A program made the position numbers and the translations under genes. From the NCBI GenBank assembly GCA_021463865.1, contig JAJTXY010000016.1, positions 26,796-90,795 on the forward strand: a stretch of DNA of 64,000 nucleotides, in the 5' to 3' direction. The notes below the pieces were generated by a model. The model was not told the DNA's origin. It did not search any database and saw only the letters and a program-made list of their open reading frames with translations. This DNA comes from Anaerolineae bacterium (GTDB lineage Bacteria; Chloroflexota; Anaerolineae; Aggregatilineales; J027). This document shows positions 1 to 10,239 of this stretch, piece by piece; position 1 is the stretch's first letter, and each line of letters starts with the position of its first letter.

Positions 1-11
1 CGCTCGTTATT

Positions 12-1610
12 TTGGCGGGGTCGGGCAGTTTTATCTATGCGGCGGGTGAGGTGCGGACGTATGCGTTGGCACTGGCCCTGCTGATTTTCTCGTGTTTGCT
101 GCTGTGGGAATTATGTGGCGAGCGTATCCGCTGGAAATTGTTGGGGGCGTATCTCGTCGTGACCCTGCTGATGGTTTATGCCCATTATACGGCATGGTTG
201 GGGGTGGCGGCGCAGGGCATTTTTGTCGGGGTGCGGCTGCTGCAAGATCGAGGGCGCGGATTTAAACAGGCAGTTTTGATTCCGGCGGGTTTGGCGCTTG
301 GGTTTGCTCCTTGGTTGATGGCGCTGGCGGGACGTGATTTTAATGCGGGCACGGCGTTTTATGGTGAGGTGTCGTGGCGAACGGCGTTTGAAGCCTATAG
401 CGGGTTTGCGGTGTTCGGGCAGAAAATTTTGGATGACCCAGCACGTCAGATGACATGGGGCATGGTGGCGGCGACAGGTATTGCGGCGGTGGTCTGGGTG
501 ATCGGGAAGAAAAAAGAGGCATATCGGCTCGACGGGTTCGTTCTGGCGGCGGGGTTGGTGGTCGTGCCACTGGCCGGGTTGATTTTTTCGGTTAATCAAA
601 TCGAGGGCAAACTTTCGGGGCGTCATGCGTGGGTGATATGGCCTGCGATTGCGCTACTTTTGGCGGGTGGGCTGAGTCGAATTTATGAGTGGTTGCCCAT
701 GCGTATTTGGAAAGGGAGCGTGCTGGTGGTGGTCGTCATCACACTGGGGCTAATGGCTCGAATGGATGCGGCGCTGGAGGATGAATATTCGGGCGATTTT
801 CGGCAGGCGTTTGAAATTTTGCAGCGGGAGGCCGACCCCGACGATATTTTGATTTTGCAAGATGGCACATTGTTTACGGCTACCGAATATTATGATTCGC
901 CGATACCCTATACTGGGATTCCCCGCGACAAAATCACCGATGTCAGCCATGAGGTGGAATTTTTTGAGGCGGTGGACAGCCTCGCATTGATCTTGACCCC
1001 GCAGACACAGCATATTTGGGTGCTGGCATGGCAGGGGAATACGATGGATCCAACAATGTTGGCGTTCGCACTGCCGGAATATTTAAGTGATGGACAACGG
1101 CGGGTGTGGATGGGGCCGACTATGCCCGATGTGTACAGCGAGGTGACGCTGGTCGAATATGAGCTTGCAGAGGGCAAGGAGTCACTGTTCGATCATATCG
1201 TGGCTTACCCCGGCATTTTGCGGGTGCAACCGGATGGGCCAGCCCTGTTGGGGTTTGAGGTGTATACGTCGTTTGACGAACGAGTCGAACATAAAACGGA
1301 TTTTTGCGGTGTGATGGTGCATACGTGGTGGTGGCGGGGCGATACGGATTATCCGGCGACGATGATGAGCGTCAGTTTGATAGATGACGAAGAAACACGT
1401 ATTGCCCAACGCGATCAGCCATTGGCGGGGTATACCTTTGGGCAGGAAAAATGGACGCCGTATGTGCCGACATTGGGGCGGGTTGAATTGCAGTATCCAT
1501 GTGCGATGTTGGTTGGTGGACAAGAATATGACGTTTGGTTGGCGGTCTATGATTTAAATGGAGAAAAAGAGACCCAGACCTATTTGCTGCGTGAATTTAC
1601 TGCGCCATGA
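12..1610 (+). CDS. Multi-pass membrane protein, GT-C / glycosyltransferase family 39-like; 5' end probably truncated by the window edge
   Basis: Long ORF with many hydrophobic segments followed by a soluble C-terminal domain; starts within 11 nt of the window edge. Confidence 0.6.
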   Translation: MAGSGSFIYAAGEVRTYALALALLIFSCLLLWELCGERIRWKLLGAYLVVTLLMVYAHYTAWLGVAAQGIFVGVRLLQDRGRGFKQAVLIPAGLALGFAPWLMALAGRDFNAGTAFYGEVSWRTAFEAYSGFAVFGQKILDDPARQMTWGMVAATGIAAVVWVIGKKKEAYRLDGFVLAAGLVVVPLAGLIFSVNQIEGKLSGRHAWVIWPAIALLLAGGLSRIYEWLPMRIWKGSVLVVVVITLGLMARMDAALEDEYSGDFRQAFEILQREADPDDILILQDGTLFTATEYYDSPIPYTGIPRDKITDVSHEVEFFEAVDSLALILTPQTQHIWVLAWQGNTMDPTMLAFALPEYLSDGQRRVWMGPTMPDVYSEVTLVEYELAEGKESLFDHIVAYPGILRVQPDGPALLGFEVYTSFDERVEHKTDFCGVMVHTWWWRGDTDYPATMMSVSLIDDEETRIAQRDQPLAGYTFGQEKWTPYVPTLGRVELQYPCAMLVGGQEYDVWLAVYDLNGEKETQTYLLREFTAP

Positions 1611-1637
1611 TTCTAGTTATTTTTAACTCGGATCCAC

Positions 1638-2669
1638 CTATTGGGTGATGGTCACTTTGGTGAGGCCACGTGGTTGATCCACTGGATAACCTTTGACCTT
1701 TGCCAAACTCATCGCCAGAATTTGACCGGGCATCACGGCACAGATAGGACTTAACCACTCGGCAATGGGTGGCATAGGCATAAAATTCTGGGCAAATGAT
1801 CCGGCAGATGGCTCATTGGAGATGACCAGATTTTCGGCTTGGCGTTCCTGCAATTTTTCCAATAAATCCACCATCAATGCTAAAGTTTTGCCTGCGGGGG
1901 CGACACTAATGACCGGGAAGCCGCTGCCAACCACCGCAATCGGGCCATGTCGGAAATCCGCCTCGCTATATTCTTGACAAGTCAGATAACACAACTCCTT
2001 GAGTTTCAGGCTGATTTCAAAGGCGGTGCTGTAATTATAACCCCGTCCGATCACGGCGCAGCGTTCGGCATAACGATAGCGTTCGGCCCACGACCACACA
2101 TTTTCGGAGAGGCGGAGGGTTTCGGCGGCTTTGATGGGGAGTTCAGCCAATGCCTCATTTAATTCGGTTTTGTCTACAAGGGCAGCCACCAGCATCGCCA
2201 CAGCGGTTAATTCGGCGGTGTAGGTTTTGGTCGCTGCGATACTCAGTTCTGGCCCACTGTGGAGCGGTAAATGATATTCGCCTGTATGGGCCATTAAAGA
2301 ATCGGGATTATTGGTGATGGTGACGGTCAATGCACCCTGTTCCCGCGCGTCCTGAACGACTTGGTTGACATCCACCGATTGACCGGACTGCGAAATGCCG
2401 ATGACTAGTGCTCTCTTTAGACGGGGGGTCGTTTCATATAACGTATGGACAGAGGGCGTTGCCAAACCGACGGGCAAACCTGCTTGAATGCCCATTAAAT
2501 ATTGCGCGTAACGACCTGCATTGTCGGATGTCCCACGTGCCGCAATCCAGACGAAGGCGGGGTCAAAGGCGCGGATGGCTTGGGCGATACGACGGGCAGG
2601 GCCACTTTCTTCATCTAAAAGGCCTTGAATGACGGCAGGCTGTTCGGCAATTTCTTGTTCAATATACAT
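1638..2669 (-). CDS. SIS-domain sugar isomerase/deaminase-like protein (GlmS C-terminal / AgaS-like)
   Basis: Tandem SIS motifs: ARGTSDNAGRYAQYLMG, VIGISQSGQSVDVNQVV, GRGYNYSTAFEISLKLKELCYLTCQEYSEADFRHGP. Confidence 0.85.
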   Translation of the reverse strand: MYIEQEIAEQPAVIQGLLDEESGPARRIAQAIRAFDPAFVWIAARGTSDNAGRYAQYLMGIQAGLPVGLATPSVHTLYETTPRLKRALVIGISQSGQSVDVNQVVQDAREQGALTVTITNNPDSLMAHTGEYHLPLHSGPELSIAATKTYTAELTAVAMLVAALVDKTELNEALAELPIKAAETLRLSENVWSWAERYRYAERCAVIGRGYNYSTAFEISLKLKELCYLTCQEYSEADFRHGPIAVVGSGFPVISVAPAGKTLALMVDLLEKLQERQAENLVISNEPSAGSFAQNFMPMPPIAEWLSPICAVMPGQILAMSLAKVKGYPVDQPRGLTKVTITQ

Positions 2670-2684
2670 GCTTGGCTCTCAATT

Positions 2685-3506
2685 CTATTGGGGGGTGCAG
2701 GTGGTCTCTCGAATCATCAGTTGTACGCTGAGGGTGGTGACACCTTGAATGATCAGGCCGTTTACCTGACCAATCAACTGGCGGGCGGCGCGGCGACCTA
2801 ACTCAATAATATCGGCGGATACCGTTGTTAAGCCAGCGGCCTGTGCAGCCGGGGCATCACCGAAGCCCGCAACCGAGACATCATCTGGCACTTTAATACC
2901 AGCGGTTTGTAATAGCTCGACGGCCACAATCGCCATTTGATAATCAGCTGCTAGGATCACATCAAAATGGACTTGGTGTTCAAGCAGTTCTCGAATGGAG
3001 GCAGCGGCCACTTCCGGGTCAAAATCTCCACGTACAAAATACATTTCTTCAGCGGCTAGGTTATAACGCATGAGTTCATGACGGAACACCGTTTCGCGCT
3101 GGATGCCGTCATCTTGATTGATTTCGCCCCGGATATAGACGAATTTGCGCCGATGGCATGTTTTGACCAGATGCCTGACCAGTTCTGCAATACCCTGATT
3201 GTTATTGGAGGTAACACCCGGAATGGGGACGCCGGGGACGCGATGACTGACCAGCGAAATTGGCTTGCCAGACTCATAAATGTGGCGCAGGAGTTCATCC
3301 GAGACGGCGTTGGCGATGACAATCACCCCGGTCAATTTTTGCCACTCTAGAGATACAAGGCGCGGATGCAAGGGGTCTTCGGCTAAGGAATCAATCAACA
3401 CATCATAACCGTTGGTGCGGGCGATTTCATGTACACCGGCCAGAATATTACGCTGGAAAACCCCATATTGATTGTTGGTGATGATGCCAATGGTTGGTTT
3501 TTTCAT
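2685..3506 (-). CDS. LacI/GalR-type periplasmic-binding-like sensor domain protein lacking the N-terminal HTH
   Basis: MKKPTIGIITNNQYGVFQRNILAGVHEIA start; VPDDVSVAGFGDAPAAQAAGLTTV C-terminal LacI signature; ORF begins directly at the sensor domain. Confidence 0.8.
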   Translation of the reverse strand: MKKPTIGIITNNQYGVFQRNILAGVHEIARTNGYDVLIDSLAEDPLHPRLVSLEWQKLTGVIVIANAVSDELLRHIYESGKPISLVSHRVPGVPIPGVTSNNNQGIAELVRHLVKTCHRRKFVYIRGEINQDDGIQRETVFRHELMRYNLAAEEMYFVRGDFDPEVAAASIRELLEHQVHFDVILAADYQMAIVAVELLQTAGIKVPDDVSVAGFGDAPAAQAAGLTTVSADIIELGRRAARQLIGQVNGLIIQGVTTLSVQLMIRETTCTPQ

Positions 3507-4669
3507 CGTACCAGCCCCAGTTCATTTTGGAGGGCTTCGGCGACTGCTCCTAATGCACTCAGTTCATAAGGCTCGGCCAGCGAGAATTTTACTGATTGGA
3601 CTAATTCGGGCTGTACCAGTGATTCGGCTTTATCCATAATGCGATTCAACACGGTTTCGCCTAAGTCCACAATTCCGCCCGCCAGCGAAATGTGGTCGGG
3701 GCGCAGCATGGCGATGATCCAGCTAAAGACTTGGGCCAAAATGTCGGTGATTTCTTCGACGAGTGTCTGAGCCGCGACATCTCCGTGCAGGGCGGCATAC
3801 TGCATGTGCATAAAGGTCAAGCCTGTAATGGGCAAGGTGGTGTCTGGATGTTCTTGGCGCAACAGTTCGGCGCGGCGTTTGAGATAGGGCCAACTGAGGA
3901 ATGTTTCCAAGCGGCCAGTTTCGCTGTGCTGGCCCATGTGGCGGCTGATATGTAGACTGCTGATGTCACCGCCGTTGTGATAAATCGCCCCGCCCAAGAC
4001 CATGCCGATTTCGATGGTGCTATTGAGCAGAACCACCACCGGGCTACGTGAATCGTTGGGCATTCCAAAGGCAAACTGGCCCATCGCCGCCATTTCAGCT
4101 TTATTGGCAACATAGACCGGGACGTGGAAACAGTCGGTCAAAATATCCGCTAGGGGCAGATTTTGCCAACCGAATTGGGGGGCATAACGCACGACCCCAA
4201 CGCTATTTTCGACAATGCCGGGGACGCCGATGCCGATGCACAGGAGGGGCGCATCCAGTTGGGCGATTAGACCATTAATGACGTGCTGCACAATATCAAT
4301 GACGGGGTGGCCTTCGATGTCGAGTAGGTTGGCATGGTGTTGGGCGATAATCCTGCCCGCCATGTTGCAGAGCACCCCGCGCACCCGGTCTACATCCAGT
4401 GAGATACCAATCACCTGACGGGCGTCGGGTACAAATTGAAGCAAGGTGGGGCGTTTGCCGCCACTGTCAGTGGACTGCCCGCGCCCAACCTCGATGAGCA
4501 GGCCCTCGTCTATCAGCTCACCAATCAAATCTGAGACGGTAGGTTTGGCAAGGCCTGTTTCTTGGGCTAGTGCTGCGCGATTATCTGCCAAGCCTGAATA
4601 GACCGCGTGCAGCATAAGCTGTCGGTTATGACGGCGGAGTTGTTCGCGGGTGGCTTTACTGGCGGTCAT
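3503..4669 (-). CDS. ROK-family transcriptional regulator (HTH + ROK)
   Basis: N-terminal winged-HTH-like segment (RAALAQETGLAKPTVSDLIGELIDEGLLIEVGRG) plus ROK domain (IGIGVPGIVENSVGVVRYAPQFGWQNLPL). Confidence 0.85.
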   Translation of the reverse strand: MTASKATREQLRRHNRQLMLHAVYSGLADNRAALAQETGLAKPTVSDLIGELIDEGLLIEVGRGQSTDSGGKRPTLLQFVPDARQVIGISLDVDRVRGVLCNMAGRIIAQHHANLLDIEGHPVIDIVQHVINGLIAQLDAPLLCIGIGVPGIVENSVGVVRYAPQFGWQNLPLADILTDCFHVPVYVANKAEMAAMGQFAFGMPNDSRSPVVVLLNSTIEIGMVLGGAIYHNGGDISSLHISRHMGQHSETGRLETFLSWPYLKRRAELLRQEHPDTTLPITGLTFMHMQYAALHGDVAAQTLVEEITDILAQVFSWIIAMLRPDHISLAGGIVDLGETVLNRIMDKAESLVQPELVQSVKFSLAEPYELSALGAVAEALQNELGLVR

Positions 4670-4684
4670 GATACAAAGGTTCTT

Positions 4685-5728
4685 TTAGGTCTGCTTACAA
4701 GATGCAGGTCGCATGTCACGTATAATACCCCAATTGGCTGGGTCTTCGCCGCCAATTCCCCAAATTGCTACACCACCCAACTCTGGGAATTCCTCCGTAA
4801 TTAGGTCGAGTTTATATTCTAGCCCTATCGCGTCGGCTACATAAATGGTTTGGGCAGGCAGACCGGGGGCTTTAAAATCCAGCCGCGCTTCCATATCGGC
4901 GGGGTCACGGGTAAAGGCTAGATCAAAGGCTTCGATGGAACGCTGCACGCTGCTATAGGGAATGGATACGGCGCGATTGCCGCGTTTCCAACTGAGGCCG
5001 TAGAAATGCAGACCCAAGCGGACTTTGGAAAGGTCGGTGACAGTGGCGGCATAGGCAATGACATCATACGACCATTGGGGTGGGCCAATGGGGCCAGCTT
5101 CGCCGACACTGTTGTGATAATCGTAAGTCATGATTTGGAAAACGTCTACAGCGGCAGCGATACGTGCCCAGTCCTGCGCGGCAGCCCCTTCCGACTGACC
5201 CGCGTCATCCGTTTTGGCGTGGACGGCGATGGTCAATAGGTAGCCCTTCGCGTGGAGGGCGGCGGCTAAATCTTCAATAAAAATCGAAAAATTGTCACGG
5301 GTCGCCAATTGGAAGGATTCATAATCCACGTCTATGCCATCGTATTCCATGCGTTCGACAAGGGCAACGATCTCATGGATGTGTTTTTCGCGGATAGCGG
5401 GGTCGTGAATGGCCTGTGAGAAACCGCCGTCCCAAATGCTCGGAACAATTTTAAGCCCCACCTCGCGCCATGCCGCCAACTGATCGGCGTCCTCAGCCAC
5501 CGCTGTGGGCAAAATAGTCCCATCGGCGAGGCCGTTGTACCAAAAGGGATGGACGGTATCAATCACATCACGGTTGTTCATGATGCTGTCCATACCCGTT
5601 GGCTCTTCCGATGATGGATACCAGACCGACACACACCATGAGGGTTCGGGGTCTTGGGCATTTGATAACCCGCCCACTGAGAGCAATATTGCAACTACTA
5701 GGCTGGTGAGCAGCAACGCACGAATCAT
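4685..5728 (-). CDS. Secreted GH18-type glycoside hydrolase (chitinase-like / spore-peptidoglycan-hydrolase-like)
   Basis: Signal peptide MIRALLLTSLVVAILLSVGGLSNAQ; GH18 catalytic DxDxE in YDGIDVDYESF; start re-assigned from the 5851 ORF boundary to the signal-peptide Met at 5728. Confidence 0.8.
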   Translation of the reverse strand: MIRALLLTSLVVAILLSVGGLSNAQDPEPSWCVSVWYPSSEEPTGMDSIMNNRDVIDTVHPFWYNGLADGTILPTAVAEDADQLAAWREVGLKIVPSIWDGGFSQAIHDPAIREKHIHEIVALVERMEYDGIDVDYESFQLATRDNFSIFIEDLAAALHAKGYLLTIAVHAKTDDAGQSEGAAAQDWARIAAAVDVFQIMTYDYHNSVGEAGPIGPPQWSYDVIAYAATVTDLSKVRLGLHFYGLSWKRGNRAVSIPYSSVQRSIEAFDLAFTRDPADMEARLDFKAPGLPAQTIYVADAIGLEYKLDLITEEFPELGGVAIWGIGGEDPANWGIIRDMRPASCKQT

Positions 5729-5730
5729 AA

Positions 5731-7251
5731 TCAGCCTCCAGAAGCTAACATACCGGGAATGGCACAAGGCAGAATACCCGTCGCGCCGATTTCGCCAAAC
5801 AGCACTTTGGCAATCGCTTCGGTGGTTACTTGACGGATGCCATAGGCGCATAGGTAGGTTTCAATCATCGGAAAAGAAGCAAGGTCATAGGGAGTGCGCA
5901 TGGCGATGACAATAGGCCGCTGGCCCCGTTCCCAGATGGCCCGAACTAATTCCCCTTGTTGAGGGTCTTGTTCGGCATTGATCGTACCCATAATCAAAAT
6001 ATCGGCTTCATAGGTGGCCTGCAATACTTCAGCCAACTCTTTTTCGGAAGCGTGATAGGAAATTTCATAGGTATTGACCTGTGGATGGCGTTTTTTGAGC
6101 GCCGCACCTAATGTCATGGCGACCTGCGAAGAGGTGTCCGCTGGCGTCAAATCGGTGGGGCGGATGGTGATAACCGTAATTTGCTCATCGGGAGACGGGT
6201 GCAGGGGCAAAACTCCGTTGTCGCGGACAAGGGTAATCGAACGATCGGCGATTTCTTGGGCAATGGCTTGATGCTCTGCACAACCGACTGCACTCAGGGG
6301 GGGCAGTTCGGCAGGTGAGGCTTGACGTGCTTTTAAGATACGCGCTTCCGCTTCGGGACGATGCCACTGCTTTAGCAAGCGGTTTAATTCCAGTTGATTG
6401 GGCATATGGCCCAGCAGCACCAAGTCGTTACCCGCTTCAAGGGCGGCCTGTACACTTTCTTGCCAGCCATAACGCGCAACGGCGTACATATCCATCGCGT
6501 CGGAAATGATGAGGCCATCAAAGCCCATTTGTTCACGCAGCAGCCCCTCCAAAATCTTTGAGGACAGGGTAGCAGGTTTTTGCTCGTCTACTGTGGTGAA
6601 CAAAATATGACTGGTCATCATTGCGGTTACGCCCGCTTCAATGGCCGCTTGGAAGGGCAGGAGTTCGATAGAGCGCATCCGATTTAATGAATGATCTATC
6701 ACGGGGGCTTCGTGATGCGAATCTACCCCGGTGTCACCATGACCGGGAAAGTGCTTGGCTGTAGCGATCACGCCCTCGGCCTGCATTCCGCGAATCTGGG
6801 CAATGCCGAGTTCTGCGACAAGGGCGGGATCGTCGCCAAAGGAGCGAATCCCGACGACAGGGTTATCTGGGTTGATGTTGACATCCAGCGAAGGAGCGAA
6901 GTTGAGATTGATCCCCATCGCCAGCAGTTCCCGCCCCAAGACAGCCCCGGCTTTTTCCGCGAGTTCAGGCGAACGGGCCGCGCCCAGTGCCATGTTGCCG
7001 GGGAGTTCCGTTGCGCCACCTGCAATCGCAATCAATTGACCGCCCTCTTGGTCAATGCCAATCAGCGGAGGAGGGTGTCCGCCGGCTTGGGCCGCTTGGC
7101 GAAGGGATAGATTGAGTTCGCGCAGTTGGGCAGGGGATTCGACATTCTGATAGGTAAACAGGCAGAATGTGCCAATGTCCCCGCGCCGGACGGCGGTCAA
7201 AATCTCTTCAGGGGCGGTGTAGCCTTTAAAGCTCACCATGAGTTGTTTCAC
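5731..7251 (-). CDS. nagZ: GH3 beta-N-acetylhexosaminidase (NagZ-like)
   Basis: NagZ signature KHFPGHGDTGVDSHHEAPVID and nucleophile region LIISDAMDMYAV. Confidence 0.85.
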   Translation of the reverse strand: MKQLMVSFKGYTAPEEILTAVRRGDIGTFCLFTYQNVESPAQLRELNLSLRQAAQAGGHPPPLIGIDQEGGQLIAIAGGATELPGNMALGAARSPELAEKAGAVLGRELLAMGINLNFAPSLDVNINPDNPVVGIRSFGDDPALVAELGIAQIRGMQAEGVIATAKHFPGHGDTGVDSHHEAPVIDHSLNRMRSIELLPFQAAIEAGVTAMMTSHILFTTVDEQKPATLSSKILEGLLREQMGFDGLIISDAMDMYAVARYGWQESVQAALEAGNDLVLLGHMPNQLELNRLLKQWHRPEAEARILKARQASPAELPPLSAVGCAEHQAIAQEIADRSITLVRDNGVLPLHPSPDEQITVITIRPTDLTPADTSSQVAMTLGAALKKRHPQVNTYEISYHASEKELAEVLQATYEADILIMGTINAEQDPQQGELVRAIWERGQRPIVIAMRTPYDLASFPMIETYLCAYGIRQVTTEAIAKVLFGEIGATGILPCAIPGMLASGG

Positions 7252-7257
7252 AGCCGA

Positions 7258-8154
7258 TTATCCTTTGGAGCCTGTCAGCGTGATTCCTTCGACAAAGAAC
7301 CGCTGGGAAAGGATAAATGTCACCAACACAGGCAGCACAAACAACACGCTGGCCGCCATAATGTTTTGCCATGGGATGGGTGACTCTTGATTGTTATTCA
7401 ATAGGGACACATAGATTGGCATGGTGGTCAATTCGGCCTGTTTCAGATAGACAATCGGCCTGAACAGACTGTTCCAGTTGCCAACGAACAGGAAAATCGA
7501 AATGGTGGCGATGGCAGGACGGCACAGCGGCATGATGATATACCACCAAGTTTGTATCGGATTGGCTCCATCCATCATGGCAGCCTCATCAATTTCTTTG
7601 GGGATGGTCATCATGAATTGACGCAGTAAGAAAATGAGCGCCGCGCCCCCCGCAAAAAAGCCGGGTAGGGTAATGGGGTTAAAACTGCGCAACCAGCCGA
7701 GTTTAAAAAACAGCACATATTGAGGCACCATCGTCATCTGATCGGGAATCATGAGTGTTCCCAACATCAGCGCAAAGACCACATTGCGGCCTTTCCATTC
7801 CAGACGGCTGAAAGCGAAGGCCACCAGTGATACCGACACGGTTGTGCCAATGAGTACCATTGTGGTGACAAAGACGCTGTTGAGATAAGCACGTTGGAAG
7901 TTGCTATCTTCTATCAGATGGGTGTAGTTGTCCCATTGGGCTTCTTCGGGGATGATGTTCAGTTGGGAGCGATTGGCCTCCTCAGCCGTTTTCAGCGATG
8001 TTCCCGCCATCCAAACGAGCGGGAACAAGGAAAAGGCCGAAATCGCTACCATTACGACGTAGAAGATGGCCGTGCGAATTCCACCGAGACGATGCCACCA
8101 ACGTGGTGTTACCTGATCGAGTTTTACAGTTTTGAGTGTTAGTACATTTGCCAT
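7258..8154 (-). CDS. Carbohydrate ABC transporter permease (CUT1, MalG-type)
   Basis: EAA loop IPKEIDEAAMMDGANPIQTWWYIIMPLCRPA; typical N-terminal SLFPLVWMAGTSLK. Confidence 0.9.
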   Translation of the reverse strand: MANVLTLKTVKLDQVTPRWWHRLGGIRTAIFYVVMVAISAFSLFPLVWMAGTSLKTAEEANRSQLNIIPEEAQWDNYTHLIEDSNFQRAYLNSVFVTTMVLIGTTVSVSLVAFAFSRLEWKGRNVVFALMLGTLMIPDQMTMVPQYVLFFKLGWLRSFNPITLPGFFAGGAALIFLLRQFMMTIPKEIDEAAMMDGANPIQTWWYIIMPLCRPAIATISIFLFVGNWNSLFRPIVYLKQAELTTMPIYVSLLNNNQESPIPWQNIMAASVLFVLPVLVTFILSQRFFVEGITLTGSKG

Positions 8155-8158
8155 CGCA

Positions 8159-10126
8159 TTACGCCTCGTAGTGGACCCATTTGCTAAACCGGAACTGCAT
8201 CGCTGTTAAGCCGACAATAATCACGACTAAAATCCATGACGCCGCCGAGCCTTGACCAATTTCCAACTGTTGGAAGGTGCGCTGATAGAGGAAAAAGGCC
8301 GCCGACATGAGACTTGACTCGGTTTCGGTGGTGCCGATGATAAAGACCATCTCAAAGGTTTGCAGCGATGCGATCACCCCAATCACGATGTTGTAGAATA
8401 GGGCCGGGGAAATCATAGGTAGCGTAATTTTGAAGAATTTTTGCACCCCACTTGCACCGTCTACCTCCGCCGCTTCATAGAGCGAACGTGGCACACCTTT
8501 GAGCGCGGCAAGGAAAATCAACATACCTGCGCCGGAACTCCACATCGTAATCAGAACTAGGGATGGCTTTGACCAAATGTCGTTTGTCAACCAGAATGGC
8601 ACACGCCTATTCTCTGGGTATTCATCGGCAAATTCATGAAAGCGGGCAAAATGGTAATTGGGCTTGCCATTTGCTTCCGCAATATTGGCAAAATCTTGGA
8701 AATAGCGACGGGTATCCAAGAAAGAATTGAGGGCAATCAGCGCAAAAAAGATAAACGCGGCATACAAAAACACTTTGCGTTGTTTGGGGTAGCGCTCGTG
8801 CAACAAAGCGGCTATGGCGGCCACCAAGATGATTGAGCCATAGAACCACATGGTTGAAATGGTCTCGAATGGGAATACCTCTTCGAGATAGTCCATGTTG
8901 TTCGGCTGTTCAATCGCGGATTGGAAGGTCAGATAGCGGAATATCAATTCCAGCCGTCCACCATCCAATTGACCGGGGATAAGCAGAACAAAAATAATCA
9001 CGCCCAAGATGCCAACCGCCGCTAACATCAATTTGGTGGTGAAGGCCGTCCATGTGCCGAAGAAGGGCACCATTAAGGGAAGCGCTGCGACGATGAGAGC
9101 AATGAGATATTTAGGGGCGTCGCCTTTGGTCGGGTTAAAATCGGCGGCCTTAAGTGTCATCACCAGACTGGCGGCAATAAACACCAATGCAATGATTTGG
9201 GTCGTGCGTATCGCACTCCATTTTTCGGCGCGGGCATTTAAAATCATGATACCCACCGCCATAAGACCAAACGCATACGTCCAGACGGGGTTGATCGGGT
9301 TGGCAGCAAGCCCTTTAGAAAAGAGTACCCCCACCAGTATCGCCCCCAAGATTTCGATGATGCGTAGGGCACGGTTACGTTTACTTTCTTCCCATTCTCC
9401 GAAGGCGAGTGGGCCGATTAAGAACAGGCCAAGTAGCGCTGGAAAGGTATATTTTAGCGGGCCAATCGGGTCATCGCGCACTGCCATGCCGATATAGAAT
9501 CCGTTGAGGCTTTCGACGACATAGACCACCGAACGGTAAATATAATCAAATAGGAAAAAGCTGTCGGCAAAACGCTGTAGGCTCACATTCACAAAACCGC
9601 CGTTGGTGGCAAACATATAACGCCACGCCAATAGCACGGCTGGGCCACCCGCCAAAATGACGGGCAGATAAAAAATGGTGCGGAAAAGCCGAATACCTTT
9701 GACCTCACGATTCAGCAGCATTGCCATGCCCAACGAGGTAACAATTTGGAGCGGGACACCAATGGCAGCGTAATAAAAGGAATTGAACATTGCGCCCTTG
9801 AAGCGTCCTCCGTAGGTGCCTTCACCCTTGAGCAGCACGCGATAATTTTCTAAGCCAATCCATTCAATGGGTTTGCCTAATTTGTAATCGGTGAAGCTGT
9901 AGTAGAGCGAAACAAGGGTTGGGCCAGCGACAAAAATGAAAAAACCGCTGATCCAAGGGCCTGCGAAGAGTGCGCCCCAGAACGCCTTGCGCTGTTCCGT
10001 CTCCGAGAATCCGCGCAACTTGACCAGAAACTTTGCCACGAGGCCAATGAGGTAGCTGGTAATCGCAATAAAGGCAACCGTCCCTAGTGCCCAGAAGATA
10101 TTTTCGAGACGGTATTGATTTGCCAT
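8159..10126 (-). CDS. Carbohydrate ABC transporter permease (CUT1, MalF-type) with a large internal membrane insertion
   Basis: MalF-type N-terminus (FAGPWISGFFIFVAGPTLVSLYYSFTDY) and EAA loop (VPRSLYEAAEVDGASGVQKFFKITLPMISP); 655 aa, with about 330 extra residues in the middle. Confidence 0.85.
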   Translation of the reverse strand: MANQYRLENIFWALGTVAFIAITSYLIGLVAKFLVKLRGFSETEQRKAFWGALFAGPWISGFFIFVAGPTLVSLYYSFTDYKLGKPIEWIGLENYRVLLKGEGTYGGRFKGAMFNSFYYAAIGVPLQIVTSLGMAMLLNREVKGIRLFRTIFYLPVILAGGPAVLLAWRYMFATNGGFVNVSLQRFADSFFLFDYIYRSVVYVVESLNGFYIGMAVRDDPIGPLKYTFPALLGLFLIGPLAFGEWEESKRNRALRIIEILGAILVGVLFSKGLAANPINPVWTYAFGLMAVGIMILNARAEKWSAIRTTQIIALVFIAASLVMTLKAADFNPTKGDAPKYLIALIVAALPLMVPFFGTWTAFTTKLMLAAVGILGVIIFVLLIPGQLDGGRLELIFRYLTFQSAIEQPNNMDYLEEVFPFETISTMWFYGSIILVAAIAALLHERYPKQRKVFLYAAFIFFALIALNSFLDTRRYFQDFANIAEANGKPNYHFARFHEFADEYPENRRVPFWLTNDIWSKPSLVLITMWSSGAGMLIFLAALKGVPRSLYEAAEVDGASGVQKFFKITLPMISPALFYNIVIGVIASLQTFEMVFIIGTTETESSLMSAAFFLYQRTFQQLEIGQGSAASWILVVIIVGLTAMQFRFSKWVHYEA

Positions 10127-10239
10127 GTGAGGGCCTTTCCAAAAAACTTAACAATCATAAGTGCAGTGGAGTATACTGGTGGAAATATCAGCGGGGGCGG
10201 CTGGAGAACCGATATACCGCCCCTGCGAAGTGAACTTAA

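Noticed and set aside
111-626. 171-aa minus-strand ORF
   Set aside because: Antisense to a convincing membrane protein; Arg/Pro/His-rich composition typical of antisense frames.
4685-5851. Full-length 388-aa ORF start for the GH18 protein
   Set aside because: The first 41 residues overlap the GH3 gene; the signal-peptide Met at 5728 is the more natural start.
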